Below the pieces are notes generated by a model that worked only from the letters and a program-made list of their open reading frames with translations, ran no database searches and was not told the origin of the DNA. The translations under genes and the position numbers were made by a program. From assembly GCA_040878345.1 (NCBI GenBank), contig JBBDML010000026.1, forward strand, positions 7,805 to 71,804: a DNA stretch of 64,000 nt, read 5' to 3'. This DNA is from ZC4RG35 sp040878345. GTDB lineage: Bacteria; Actinomycetota; Acidimicrobiia; Spongiisociales; ZC4RG35. This document shows positions 9,021-16,670 of this stretch, piece by piece. Position 1 is the stretch's first letter. The number at the start of each line of letters is the position of its first letter.

Positions 9021-9778
9021 TTCTGCATCAACACCGCGCGGAACGATTCGTATCCCACGTCCTCGAGTCTGACGGCCAGCTCGGGGCCGCCGCTCTCGAC
9101 TATCCGGCCGTCGAGGAAGATGTGGACCCGATCTGGGGTCACGTAGTCGAGCAGCCGCTGGTAGTGGGTGATGATGAGGAATCCCCGCTCCGGTCCGGTC
9201 AACTTGTTCACCCCCTCGGCGACCACCCGGAGGGCGTCGATGTCTAGCCCGGAGTCGGTCTCATCCATGATGGCGAGCTCGGGCTCGAGCACCGCCATTT
9301 GGAGGACCTCGTTGCGCTTCCTCTCCCCGCCCGAAAACCCTTCGTTGAGGTATCGGTCGGCGAAGGAGGTCTCCATCCCCAGGGCCTTCATGGCCTCCAT
9401 GACCTTGAGGCGGAGCTCGAGGACGGTGAGGTCGATCCCGGTCCGATTGGAGAGAGCCTGACGGAGGAACTGGAGCACCGAGACCCCCGGTATGGCCTCC
9501 GGATGTTGGAAGGCGAGGAACATGCCGGCGGCGCCCCGGTCGGTGGGGGGCCACTTGGTGATGTCCTCGCCTTTGTAGAAGACCCGGCCCTCCGTGATCC
9601 GGAACCCCCGACTACCCATGAGCACCGAGGCCAGGGTCGACTTGCCCGAGCCGTTGGGGCCCATCAGGGCGTGGATCTCCCCGGGCTGGACGGTGAGGTC
9701 GACACCTTTGAGGATCTCGACCTCCCCGGCGGAGACGTGGAGGTTCTCGATCTTGAGGAGGGGGGCGGTGTCGGTCAC
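9017..9778 (-). CDS. sufC: Fe-S assembly ATPase SufC (complete copy)
   Basis: 253 residues. Walker A GPNGSGKST, Q-loop FLAFQHPEAIPG, signature FSGGERKRNEVLQM, Walker B/D-loop MDETDSGLDIDAL and H-loop IITHY are all present. The start is taken as GTG at 9778, since upstream residues are not SufC-like. It leads the sufC-sufS-sufU operon, with no sufB or sufD in this window. The AT-rich stretch about 5-25 nt upstream (TTGTAAATACCAT on this strand) may contain the -10 element; this is weak evidence. Paralog of the fragment at 1-580. Confidence 0.94.
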   Translation of the reverse strand: MTDTAPLLKIENLHVSAGEVEILKGVDLTVQPGEIHALMGPNGSGKSTLASVLMGSRGFRITEGRVFYKGEDITKWPPTDRGAAGMFLAFQHPEAIPGVSVLQFLRQALSNRTGIDLTVLELRLKVMEAMKALGMETSFADRYLNEGFSGGERKRNEVLQMAVLEPELAIMDETDSGLDIDALRVVAEGVNKLTGPERGFLIITHYQRLLDYVTPDRVHIFLDGRIVESGGPELAVRLEDVGYESFRAVLMQK

Positions 9779-9827
9779 CGGGCAATGGTATTTACAACAT
9801 GGCCGTAGGGGAAACCGTTGGTGCGGC

Positions 9828-10328
9828 TCAGGCCCTGGTGATGTCGACCCAGACCGGAACCGCCAGCCGGTCGAGATCGGCCAAGGCGATGGGGAACACG
9901 GTGGTCGGAGTGCCGGCGGCGGCCCACACCGGATCGTTGCGTCTGAGGAGAGGGTCGGCGAAGACCCTGAGATCGGCGGCATGACCGAAGGGAGGAGTGC
10001 CTCCGGCGGCGAACCCGGTGGCCGACCTCACCTCGTCCAGGGTCGCCCTTCGGGCCGAGCGGGAACCTGAGACCACTGCAAGTTTGGCGGTGTCGAGCAA
10101 GTGATCGCCGGGGACCAGGGCCACCACCGGCTCGTCACCGTCGTCGGTGTCGACCACGAAGACCAGGGACTTGACGATGGCCGAGACCGGGCAACCGATG
10201 GCGGCGGCGGCGTCCTCGGCGGTCTTGGTCCCTTCGGGGAAGACACGGATCGACCATTCGAGGCCGGGAACCGATCCGGCGAGACGACGACTCGACTCAG
10301 GGAGGTCAGCTGGAGCGGATGATGTCAA
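9828..10328 (-). CDS. YbaK/EbsC-type aminoacyl-tRNA deacylase
   Basis: 166 residues, YbaK/ProX-type editing fold: early TAEDAAAAIGCPVSAIVKSL, a central VVALVPGDHLLD, and the conserved FAAGGTPPFGH loop. Family members hydrolyse mischarged aminoacyl-tRNA (often Cys-tRNA-Pro or Ala-tRNA-Pro); the exact substrate cannot be read here. The likely start is TTG at 10328, which overlaps the end of the upstream oxidoreductase gene (stop at 10306) by 23 nt. Confidence 0.88.
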   Translation of the reverse strand: MTSSAPADLPESSRRLAGSVPGLEWSIRVFPEGTKTAEDAAAAIGCPVSAIVKSLVFVVDTDDGDEPVVALVPGDHLLDTAKLAVVSGSRSARRATLDEVRSATGFAAGGTPPFGHAADLRVFADPLLRRNDPVWAAAGTPTTVFPIALADLDRLAVPVWVDITRA

Positions 10329-11217
10329 CGGTGTCCTTCATGGTGTCGAGATCATCCAGATGTAGCCATTGGACATAGATCCGCTCGACACCGGCTTCTT
10401 CCAGGGCGGCGACCGTGTCAGCAACCCGGTCCGGGGTCCCCACCGGGAAGCCGTTGGCGACGTAGCGGTCCTCCAGCTCTCTGGGGGTGATGCCCCGTCG
10501 GGCGGCAGTCGCCCCCAGACGCTGTTCGTAGACGGCCTGGGTCCTGCCCACCAGGGCCCCGCCCATCACGGTGGCCTCCACATGGCGGCCGCCCGATGCG
10601 GCGCGCATCACCTTCACCTTCTGGCCGGCTTCTTCTGGTGGGCAGATGAAGAAGTTGTATTCGTCGGCTCGTGTCCCGGCGAGGGTGGGTGTGCGATTGG
10701 CGCCGCTGCCGCCGATCACCAGCCTGATCCCGGTTGGCTTGGGTCGGATGTCGCCACTCACCCGGTAGTGACGGCCCTCGTAGTTGGCCGGCCCCTGCCC
10801 GAACACTGCCTCCAGATAGTCGAGGGCCTCCTCGAAACGCGACCAGCGCTCCGGCCAGTCGGGGAAGGGGAGACCGAGCGCCTGATGCTCCAACTCCATC
10901 CACCCGGTGCCCACACCCAGGTCGAGTCGGCCTCCGGACATCTGGTCGATGGTCACCGCGTTCTTGGCGATCACGGCTGGGTGACGGAACGTGATGGGGG
11001 TCACCAGGACGCAGAGGCGGATGCGCTCGGTGTCCCTGGCCAGACCGGCGAGGACGGCGAAGGCGTCGGTGGCGTCCGGTGTGGGCTCGCCACCTGACAT
11101 GTAGTGGTCGCACCTGGCGAAAGAGACCAGGCCCTCCGCCTCCGCCCAGCGCGCCGCCTCGAGCTGTTGGGAGTAGGTGCCCCCGAGATGGGGCTCGGTC
11201 ATCAGGGAGAACCTCAA
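10306..11217 (-). CDS. Luciferase-like (LLM) F420-type oxidoreductase
   Basis: 303 residues, TIM-barrel luciferase-like monooxygenase family. Typical segments: RCDHYMSGG, VLVTPITFRHPAVIAKNAVT, SGGRLDLGVGTGWMELEHQALGLPF and ADEYNFF. Actinobacterial members usually use F420 or FMN; the substrate is unknown. The TTG start at 11217 is supported by a strong AAAGGAGGG site 5 nt upstream, which lies at the edge of the tandem palindromic repeat 11225-11337. It shares its family with the next upstream gene and probably arose by duplication. Confidence 0.87.
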   Translation of the reverse strand: MRFSLMTEPHLGGTYSQQLEAARWAEAEGLVSFARCDHYMSGGEPTPDATDAFAVLAGLARDTERIRLCVLVTPITFRHPAVIAKNAVTIDQMSGGRLDLGVGTGWMELEHQALGLPFPDWPERWSRFEEALDYLEAVFGQGPANYEGRHYRVSGDIRPKPTGIRLVIGGSGANRTPTLAGTRADEYNFFICPPEEAGQKVKVMRAASGGRHVEATVMGGALVGRTQAVYEQRLGATAARRGITPRELEDRYVANGFPVGTPDRVADTVAALEEAGVERIYVQWLHLDDLDTMKDTVDIIRSS

Positions 11218-11224
11218 GAACCCT

Positions 11225-11337
11225 CCTTTCTGTGCGGATTCGCGCGAACCCCTCCGTCACAGATCCGCACAGAAAGGAAGGGCTGACCTTCTGTGCGGAT
11301 TTACGCGAACCCCTCCGTCACAGATCCGCACAGAAGG
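11225..11337. repeat. Two tandem copies of a palindromic element
   Basis: Copy 1: a 15-bp perfect stem, 11225-11239 with 11263-11277, around a 23-nt loop. Copy 2: a 14-bp perfect stem, 11287-11300 with 11324-11337, also with a 23-nt loop. The stem core is TTCTGTGCGGAT / ATCCGCACAGAA. The loops differ only in their first few bases and share GCGAACCCCTCCGTCACAG. The pair fills the whole 124-nt space between two paralogous co-directional genes, and the outer edge supplies the ribosome-binding site of the downstream gene. It may be a REP-like element, transcription terminators or an mRNA stabiliser. Confidence 0.9.
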
Positions 11338-11341
11338 CACG

Positions 11342-12256
11342 CTAGCCCTCGAAGGCGTCGACGATGATGTCGAAGTCGGCCAGGTCCTGACCCATGATCT
11401 GGGGGTAGTAACGCTGGCACCCGGCCTCGGCCAAGGCGGTCAGCATCTCGGATGCCTTGGCACCCGAGCCGTGTGGGTAGGACCGCTCCTCGTAGACCTG
11501 CTCGATGCGCTCGGTGGTCTGGCCGGTGCGCGAGGCGAGGTTCTCGAGGAGCCGGCGGTAATCGGCCTGGCCCCTGGCGGCAAGGGCCGGCCCTGCCGAG
11601 CTCCAGAAGATGTCCCCGGGTTGGCGACCGGCCTCGTCCGCTAGCTGGCCGGTCTTCTCGACGATGGTGCGGAAGCGCTCCGGTGGACAGGCATACAGGT
11701 TGTACTCGTCGGCGTAAAGCGCAGTGAGACGACGCGCCCTGGCCCTGCCGGCGCCACCCGCCATCAGTCGGAGGTTGGCGGGGCGAGGTGCTGGGTCGAA
11801 CTCGGCGAGGGTGTAGTGCTTTCCCGAGAACCCGGCGGGCCCGGGGGTGATGGCGGCTCGAAGATAGGCCATCGCCTCCTCGAGCATCTCAACCCGGGTG
11901 GAAGTCTCGGGGAAGGGGAGCCCGAAGAGCTCGAACTCCTCCTTCATCCACCCGGCCCCGAGGCCAAGGGTGAAACGGCCCCCCGACACCTCGTCGATGG
12001 TGACTCCCATCTTGTAGAGGACGGCCGGGTGTCGAAAGGTGACCGGGCTGACCAGCGAGACCAGCTCGAGCTCGGTCTCCCGGGCCAAGGCAGTGAGATG
12101 GACCAGATGGTCCCAAGCCGGCTTGGTGGTCTCGTCACCCCGCTGCAGGTAGTGGTCGGGGAGGGCGATCGCCTTGAGGCCCCGGCCCTCGGCCCATCGT
12201 GCGACGGCGAGGAGGTGCCCCCAGTCGCCGCGGGTCTGAACGCCGAGCTCGATCAC
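11342..12256 (-). CDS. Luciferase-like (LLM) F420-type oxidoreductase, second copy
   Basis: 304 residues and the same fold as the neighbour at 10306-11217: ALPDHYLQRGDE, VSLVSPVTFRHPAVLYKMGV, SGGRFTLGLGAGWMKEEFELFGLPF and ADEYNLYACPPE. The two are clearly related but diverged. The GTG start at 12256 overlaps the tetR stop by 4 nt (GTGA), so it is co-transcribed with the regulator. Substrate unknown; by context it may act on a lipid or acyl-derived compound (weak inference). Confidence 0.87.
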   Translation of the reverse strand: MIELGVQTRGDWGHLLAVARWAEGRGLKAIALPDHYLQRGDETTKPAWDHLVHLTALARETELELVSLVSPVTFRHPAVLYKMGVTIDEVSGGRFTLGLGAGWMKEEFELFGLPFPETSTRVEMLEEAMAYLRAAITPGPAGFSGKHYTLAEFDPAPRPANLRLMAGGAGRARARRLTALYADEYNLYACPPERFRTIVEKTGQLADEAGRQPGDIFWSSAGPALAARGQADYRRLLENLASRTGQTTERIEQVYEERSYPHGSGAKASEMLTALAEAGCQRYYPQIMGQDLADFDIIVDAFEG

Positions 12257-12879
12257 CCTTCGGCCACCGCACTCTCCAGCAGCGCCCCGGCATGCAAGGC
12301 CACGTCGAAACCGGGGTCGAGCACGTAATGGAGGGTGACGCCGTTGAGCGAGCTGACCAGGGTCTCGGCGCGTCGCTGTACCTCGGCGGCGTCCAGGTCG
12401 GCGCGCTCTCGCCGTATGGCGACGGCGAACCGGGCAACCCGACCCTCGTGGTGACGGATGACCCTCCGCCTGAGCTCGGTGTTGTTGCGGGCTCCCGAGA
12501 CGGCGATCCCGATGTAGACGCGGGCCAGGTCTCCCTGTTCGGTGATGAAACGGACGTAGGCCTCGACTAGGTCGCCCAATGAGTCGGTCCCGAGGTGTTG
12601 AGGGTCGGGATCGACAGCATCGATCGCCTCCCGGACCACGCTGAGGATCGCCTGTTCCTTGGAGGCGAACAGGTTGTAGAAGCTCCCCGGGAGGACACCC
12701 GCACGGTCACAGATCCCCTTGATGGTGGTTCCTTCGAGCCCGAGGTCTGCGATCAGGGTCCGGGTGGCGTGGAGAATCCTGTCCTGGGTCTCCAGACCGG
12801 CGCGATATCGCATCGGGGGCACGGTAGCCAGGCGTTCTCGCCTGGCCGGTTCGCCGCCCTTCGAATCGAAGCCGATCAT
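12253..12879 (-). CDS. TetR-family transcriptional regulator
   Basis: 208 residues. The N-terminal helix-turn-helix is at about residues 30-75 (ILHATRTLIADLGLEGTTIK, then GVLPGSFYNLFASKEQAIL), with a variable ligand-binding C-terminal domain. The ATG at 12879 is used; the ATG at 12813 is an alternative closer to the usual TetR N-terminus. It is divergent from the acyl-CoA dehydrogenase gene, with a palindromic operator between them, so it likely represses that gene and its own operon in response to an acyl-CoA-like ligand (inference). Confidence 0.9.
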   Translation of the reverse strand: MIGFDSKGGEPARRERLATVPPMRYRAGLETQDRILHATRTLIADLGLEGTTIKGICDRAGVLPGSFYNLFASKEQAILSVVREAIDAVDPDPQHLGTDSLGDLVEAYVRFITEQGDLARVYIGIAVSGARNNTELRRRVIRHHEGRVARFAVAIRRERADLDAAEVQRRAETLVSSLNGVTLHYVLDPGFDVALHAGALLESAVAEG

Positions 12880-12893
12880 GAATCAGGCTTCTC

Positions 12894-12909
12894 TTGAGTG
12901 AACACTCAA
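12894..12909. promoter_or_regulatory. Palindromic operator, probably for the TetR regulator
   Basis: TTGAGTG-AA-CACTCAA: perfect 7-bp arms with a 2-nt spacer, located between the divergent tetR and acyl-CoA dehydrogenase starts. Its shape and wording (GAGTGAACACTC) are like known TetR-family operators of fatty-acid genes. It lies 15 nt from the tetR ATG and 16 nt from the dehydrogenase GTG, so binding would block both. Confidence 0.75.
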
Positions 12910-12924
12910 ATTAGACTTCGAGAG

Positions 12925-14718
12925 GTGAGTCACTACAAGGCGAATCTCCGAGACATCGAGTTCAACCTCTTCGAGGTGCTCCGAGTCCAGGACTACCTGA
13001 GCGACCTGCACTGGCCCGGCGTCGACCGTCACATCATCGAGGACATCCTCACCGAGATCGAGAGACTCGCCCGGGAGGACTACGCCGCATCGTACGTCGA
13101 CCAGGACCGGATCCCCCTCGAGCTGGTGGAAGGTGAGGTCCCTCTCCCCGGCTCGGTCAAGAAAAGCATCACCGCCTTCCATGACGGGGGTTGGGCCAAC
13201 ATCGCTCTTCCCGTCGAGATGGGAGGCTCCCCAGTGCCGGCCACCGTTGGCTGGTCGGTCTCCGAGATGCTGTTGGCCGCCAACACCGCGGTCCAGTTCT
13301 ACGCCGGGGGCGCCCTCTTCGCCAGGGTGCTGTTCGAGGAGGGGACGGAGGCACAGAAAAAGCTGGCTCGACTCTGGGTCGACCGAAACTGGGCGGGGAC
13401 CATGGTGCTAACCGAGGCCGACGCCGGGTCGGATGTCGGCGCCGCGACCACCAAGGCGATCGATCAGGGGGACGGCACCTGGCACATCGAGGGGGTGAAA
13501 CGGTTCATAACCGGAGGGGAGCACGACGGCTCCGAGAACATCATCCATCTCGTCTTGGCCAGGCCCGTGGGCGCGGGACCGGGCACCAAAGGGTTGTCAC
13601 TGTTCGCCGTGCCCAAGTTCCTGGTCAACGAGGACGGGACACTCGGCCTTCGCAACGGGGTGGTGGCCACCAATCTGGAGAAGAAGATGGGTATCAAGGG
13701 CTCGACCACCTGCGAGCTCACCTTCGGTCTGGAGCAACCGGCCACCGCATATCTGGTGGGTGACCGTCATGACGGGATCCGCCAGATGTTCCGGGTCATC
13801 GAGTACGCCCGCATGATGATCGGGACCAAGGCGATGGGCACCCTGAGCACCGGGTACCTCAATTCCCTCGAGTACGCCAGGCACCGAATCCAGGGGGCTG
13901 ACCTGGCCGACGCCACCGACAAGACGGCACCCAAGGTCCCCATCATCGACCACCCCAACGTGAGACGGATGCTGATCACCCAGAAGGCGTGGGCCGAGGG
14001 GCTGAGGGCGCTGGTCCTCTACACCGCCTGGGTTCAGGACCAAGCCAGGCTCCATCCCGGAGACGACACCTGGGATCGCCGCAACGATCTCCTCCTTCCT
14101 CTGGTCAAGGGGTACTCGTCGGAGAAGGCATACAGCCTGCTGGCCACCTCACTGCAGGTCTTTGGTGGTTCGGGGTACACCCAGGACTACCCGATCGAGC
14201 AGTACATCAGGGACGCCAAGATCGACACCATCTACGAGGGGACCACCGGGATCCAGGCGCTCGACCTGTTCTTCCGGAAGATCGCCCGTGACCAGGGGGC
14301 CGCCTTCGCCTCTTTGGCTGCCGAGATCGTCGAGTTCGTCAAGGGCGGGGCCGATCAGGATCCCATTGCCAAGGACCGAGAGACCCTTGGGCAGATCCTC
14401 GATGACGTCCAGGCCCATCTCGGGTCGATGGTGGAGAACCTGATGTCCCATCTCGGAGGTGAGCGAGACGACATCTACAAGGTGGGTCTCCAGGCCACCC
14501 CATTGCTGGAGTCGATGGCGGAGACGGTGATCGCATGGCAGATGCTCCGTCAGGCCGAGGTGGCGGTGGCCAAGGCCGACTCCGACCCGTTCTATCGGGG
14601 GAAGATGGAGTCGGTCCGTTGGCTCCTCGATGAGATCGGTCCTCGGGTGACAGGTCGTCGCAGGGCAGCCACCGCCGAGGACGGCTCGCTCATGGACCTG
14701 CCGGTGGAGGCCTTCTGA
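12925..14718 (+). CDS. Acyl-CoA dehydrogenase (long FadE-like type)
   Basis: 597 residues from the GTG at 12925; an alternative GTG at 12898 would place the start inside the operator, and homologs typically begin with SHYKANLRDIEFNLFE. It has an N-terminal alpha domain, the FAD-binding middle domain (MVLTEADAGSDVGAATTKA, GVKRFITGGEHD) and a C-terminal helical domain with QVFGGSGYTQDYPIEQYIRD, where the family's flavin-contact residues lie, followed by a long C-terminal extension. It should catalyse the first step of beta-oxidation on an unknown acyl-CoA. Likely regulated by the divergent TetR protein. Confidence 0.92.
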   Translation: MSHYKANLRDIEFNLFEVLRVQDYLSDLHWPGVDRHIIEDILTEIERLAREDYAASYVDQDRIPLELVEGEVPLPGSVKKSITAFHDGGWANIALPVEMGGSPVPATVGWSVSEMLLAANTAVQFYAGGALFARVLFEEGTEAQKKLARLWVDRNWAGTMVLTEADAGSDVGAATTKAIDQGDGTWHIEGVKRFITGGEHDGSENIIHLVLARPVGAGPGTKGLSLFAVPKFLVNEDGTLGLRNGVVATNLEKKMGIKGSTTCELTFGLEQPATAYLVGDRHDGIRQMFRVIEYARMMIGTKAMGTLSTGYLNSLEYARHRIQGADLADATDKTAPKVPIIDHPNVRRMLITQKAWAEGLRALVLYTAWVQDQARLHPGDDTWDRRNDLLLPLVKGYSSEKAYSLLATSLQVFGGSGYTQDYPIEQYIRDAKIDTIYEGTTGIQALDLFFRKIARDQGAAFASLAAEIVEFVKGGADQDPIAKDRETLGQILDDVQAHLGSMVENLMSHLGGERDDIYKVGLQATPLLESMAETVIAWQMLRQAEVAVAKADSDPFYRGKMESVRWLLDEIGPRVTGRRRAATAEDGSLMDLPVEAF

Positions 14719-14721
14719 GAT

Positions 14722-14775
14722 CCCGCATGCATTTGTATGAGGTCGCGCTGAGCGCGCCCCGGTGCAATTGCATGG
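14722..14775. repeat. Imperfect palindromic stem-loop element, copy 1
   Basis: An outer stem pairs ATGCATTTGTA with TGCAATTGCAT (one mismatch, one G-T), and an inner CGCGC-TGA-GCGCG hairpin sits between. It lies just after the acyl-CoA dehydrogenase stop. It resembles the element at 15871-15920 in stem sequence; the two flank the three-gene mini-operon 14820-15795. It could be a terminator or a REP-like element. Confidence 0.6.
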
Positions 14776-14819
14776 GCATGATGGTCTGCTGAGTCTCTCT
14801 TGGTACTTTTCACCGATCT

Positions 14820-15257
14820 ATGTCTCCCGCTGCCCTAATCGCCCTGGTCGGGCTCCTCGTTGGCGTGTTCCTGGTGGTGGTAGCCCTGGTGCTGTGGCAG
14901 GAGGCGAGGCGCCGACCCTCTTACGATCTTCTGGAGTACGTGGTCGAGGACGCGGTCAAGCACGTCACCGCCGGTCTGGATGAGGCGTCGGGCCTGGGGC
15001 GTGGCGATGTGAGACGGATTCTGGAGTGGGAGGTCTTCTACCTCCAGGGTCTGGCCCAGGAGGACCGGCACAATCCGGTCGAGACCGTTGCCGGCGGGCA
15101 TCAGGCCTCGATCGAGTACATCGCCGCCCAGATCGAAGCCAAACATGGGGTCGCCTACTCTCAGGACGACATCGCAGAAGTGCTCCGGCTCGAGGCCGAC
15201 TACCTGATGGCCATCGGGGCGGTTGGAGGGCAAGTAGAGATGGGAGAAGAGGAATGA
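14820..15257 (+). CDS. Small membrane-anchored protein of unknown function
   Basis: 145 residues. One N-terminal transmembrane helix (residues 3-25, IALVGLLVGVFLVVVALVLW) is followed by a charged, probably helical cytoplasmic domain rich in Glu and Asp. I do not recognise the family. It overlaps the next gene by 4 nt (ATGA), so the two are coupled. First of three small genes that likely act together. Confidence 0.8.
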   Translation: MSPAALIALVGLLVGVFLVVVALVLWQEARRRPSYDLLEYVVEDAVKHVTAGLDEASGLGRGDVRRILEWEVFYLQGLAQEDRHNPVETVAGGHQASIEYIAAQIEAKHGVAYSQDDIAEVLRLEADYLMAIGAVGGQVEMGEEE

Positions 15258-15577
15258 GGGTCCGTTGCGGGGCATGCCGAAACCAGTTCGAGGTCGCCGG
15301 CGCCGGTCGCTTTGCCTGCCCGGTATGCGGCTCGGTCAACGTGGTTCGTGATGCGGCCGGTGGCGGAGAGGCGCCGCCCAACATGGGTGGGTACCCCACC
15401 GCCCCTGGAGTCGGTGGGGTCGGGGCACCACCCCCACCACCTCCACCTCCCCCGGTCCTACCCAAGATCGAGTGTCCCGAGTGCGGATTCACCTTCATCG
15501 TGGGCCCCATCGCCTTCGCCACCTGCCCCAACTGCTCCGCCGAGGTACCCACCGGTTTCGAGGACGAGAGCGAATGA
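15254..15577 (+). CDS. Zinc-ribbon protein with proline linker
   Basis: 107 residues. Two CxxC zinc-ribbon halves occur at each end: CGAC...CPVC near the N-terminus, and CPEC...CPNC near the C-terminus, separated by a glycine/proline-rich linker with a run of eight or more prolines. No catalytic motif is visible. It is translationally coupled on both sides (ATGA overlaps). It probably mediates protein or nucleic-acid contacts; function unknown. Confidence 0.8.
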   Translation: MRVRCGACRNQFEVAGAGRFACPVCGSVNVVRDAAGGGEAPPNMGGYPTAPGVGGVGAPPPPPPPPPVLPKIECPECGFTFIVGPIAFATCPNCSAEVPTGFEDESE

Positions 15578-15795
15578 GCCGGCTTCACCGATTCGAGGCC
15601 TACAGGTTCATCGGTGCACGGGACACCATGTGGGTTTACGACTGTGACGATGTCGGTCAGTTCGGAGAGCTGGAGGCCAGGCTGACCGATGACGATCTGC
15701 TGGGCCGGAATCTGTTGCAGGCGTTCTCACCCGACACCGTCGACGAGGCAGTCAACCGGGGTTTCAAGCCCAGGCGCGTTCCCGCGAGGCACTGA
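15574..15795 (+). CDS. Small protein of unknown function
   Basis: 73 residues, soluble, with several aromatic and acidic residues and no recognisable motif. The ATG at 15574 overlaps the zinc-ribbon stop by 4 nt, which supports its reality. Last of the three-gene mini-operon; a stem-loop at 15871-15920 follows. Confidence 0.7.
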   Translation: MSRLHRFEAYRFIGARDTMWVYDCDDVGQFGELEARLTDDDLLGRNLLQAFSPDTVDEAVNRGFKPRRVPARH

Positions 15796-15870
15796 GGGCC
15801 GAGCATTCCTGTCGGTGGAGCCCGGGAGAGAGATAGCGATGCTCCCCTCAGATCCAGTCCATCTGACTCC

Positions 15871-15920
15871 CGTGCATTTGCACAAGGGCTCGCCAGACGC
15901 AACCCGGTACAAATGCACGC
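15871..15920. repeat. Palindromic stem-loop element, copy 2
   Basis: CGTGCATTTGCAC (15871-15883) pairs with GTACAAATGCACG (15908-15920) with one mismatch around a 24-nt loop. It sits between the convergent mini-operon and the alpha/beta hydrolase stop at 15923, a suitable place for a bidirectional terminator. Related in stem sequence to 14722-14775. Confidence 0.7.
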
Positions 15921-15922
15921 CG

Positions 15923-16516
15923 TCAAACTTCGAGACCTTGGCCCACCAGGTCCCCGATCTTCTGGCCCCGACCATGGAAGAAGTGGTCGCCCGGGGTCAG
16001 CACCAGATCGATCCCCTTCTCGATCGCATAGACCCTGAGGCCTTCGGCGTCGATCACCTGCTCCCGGGTGCCGAGGATGATCCGCTTTGGGCCCGGGGCG
16101 GGCTCGGCGGGGAGACGCTCCGGTGCCGGGGCGATGCCGACATAGGGGACCTGCCCGCCGGAGCCGGCCAGCCAGTTGAGGGCCACCACCGCTCCGAACG
16201 ACCATCCGGCGATACCGAGGGGCAGGTCAAGGGCCCTGGCGTGGTCCAGGGCCGCGGTGACATCGAGCTTTTCGGCGTTGCCGAAGTCATGGGCCCCCGT
16301 GCTGGCCCCGGTCCCTCTGAAGTTGAACCTGGACACGACGTGCCCACGTTCCACCAGCCGACGGGTTACCGCGATCATCAGGGGGCTGTTCATGGTGCCT
16401 GCTTGCATGGGGTCGGCATGACAGAACACGGTGACACGGGTCGGCCGATCCGGGGCGTCGACCTTGGTCTCGAGGTTGACGCCGTCAGCGGTGAGGAGCC
16501 GGCCGCGCTGGCTCAT
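15923..16516 (-). CDS. Alpha/beta hydrolase
   Basis: 197 residues, short alpha/beta-hydrolase of the dienelactone-hydrolase-like type. The oxyanion region FCHADPMQAGTMNS is followed by FNFRGTGASTG and the nucleophile elbow GWSFGA (Ser). An Asp is likely in VLTPGDHFFHG, which also offers the catalytic His. Substrate unknown. The ATG at 16516 overlaps the upstream 30-codon frame by 4 nt. Confidence 0.85.
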   Translation of the reverse strand: MSQRGRLLTADGVNLETKVDAPDRPTRVTVFCHADPMQAGTMNSPLMIAVTRRLVERGHVVSRFNFRGTGASTGAHDFGNAEKLDVTAALDHARALDLPLGIAGWSFGAVVALNWLAGSGGQVPYVGIAPAPERLPAEPAPGPKRIILGTREQVIDAEGLRVYAIEKGIDLVLTPGDHFFHGRGQKIGDLVGQGLEV

Positions 16517-16605
16517 CCCAACAATCGGAGGAGCCAGACGCCCGCTGCCACCAGGATCACCAATGCGAGAAGGGCGGAGGCGATGAGCAGCCAGCGGGTC
16601 TGCAT
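16513..16605 (-). CDS. Possible 30-residue membrane peptide
   Basis: A short frame ATG...TGA encodes 30 residues: MQTRW, then an almost unbroken hydrophobic helix (LLIASALLALVILVAAGVWL), then RLLG. Its stop overlaps the hydrolase start in an ATGA arrangement, as in the other coupled genes here. No clear ribosome-binding site is seen. It may be a real small membrane protein or chance. Confidence 0.45.
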   Translation of the reverse strand: MQTRWLLIASALLALVILVAAGVWLLRLLG

Positions 16606-16670
16606 GGGCCTGGGAGGCTAGCCAGCGCCCTCACTATCCTCAGAGCCGGAACACCACGGAAAGGTCTGAA

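Noticed and set aside
11225..11337. CRISPR array
   Set aside because: Only two units, each internally palindromic with conserved loops instead of unique spacers, and no cas genes nearby.
12898..12927. GTG at 12898 as the acyl-CoA dehydrogenase start
   Set aside because: It lies inside the palindromic operator, and family members begin at the SHYKANLRD segment, matching the GTG at 12925.
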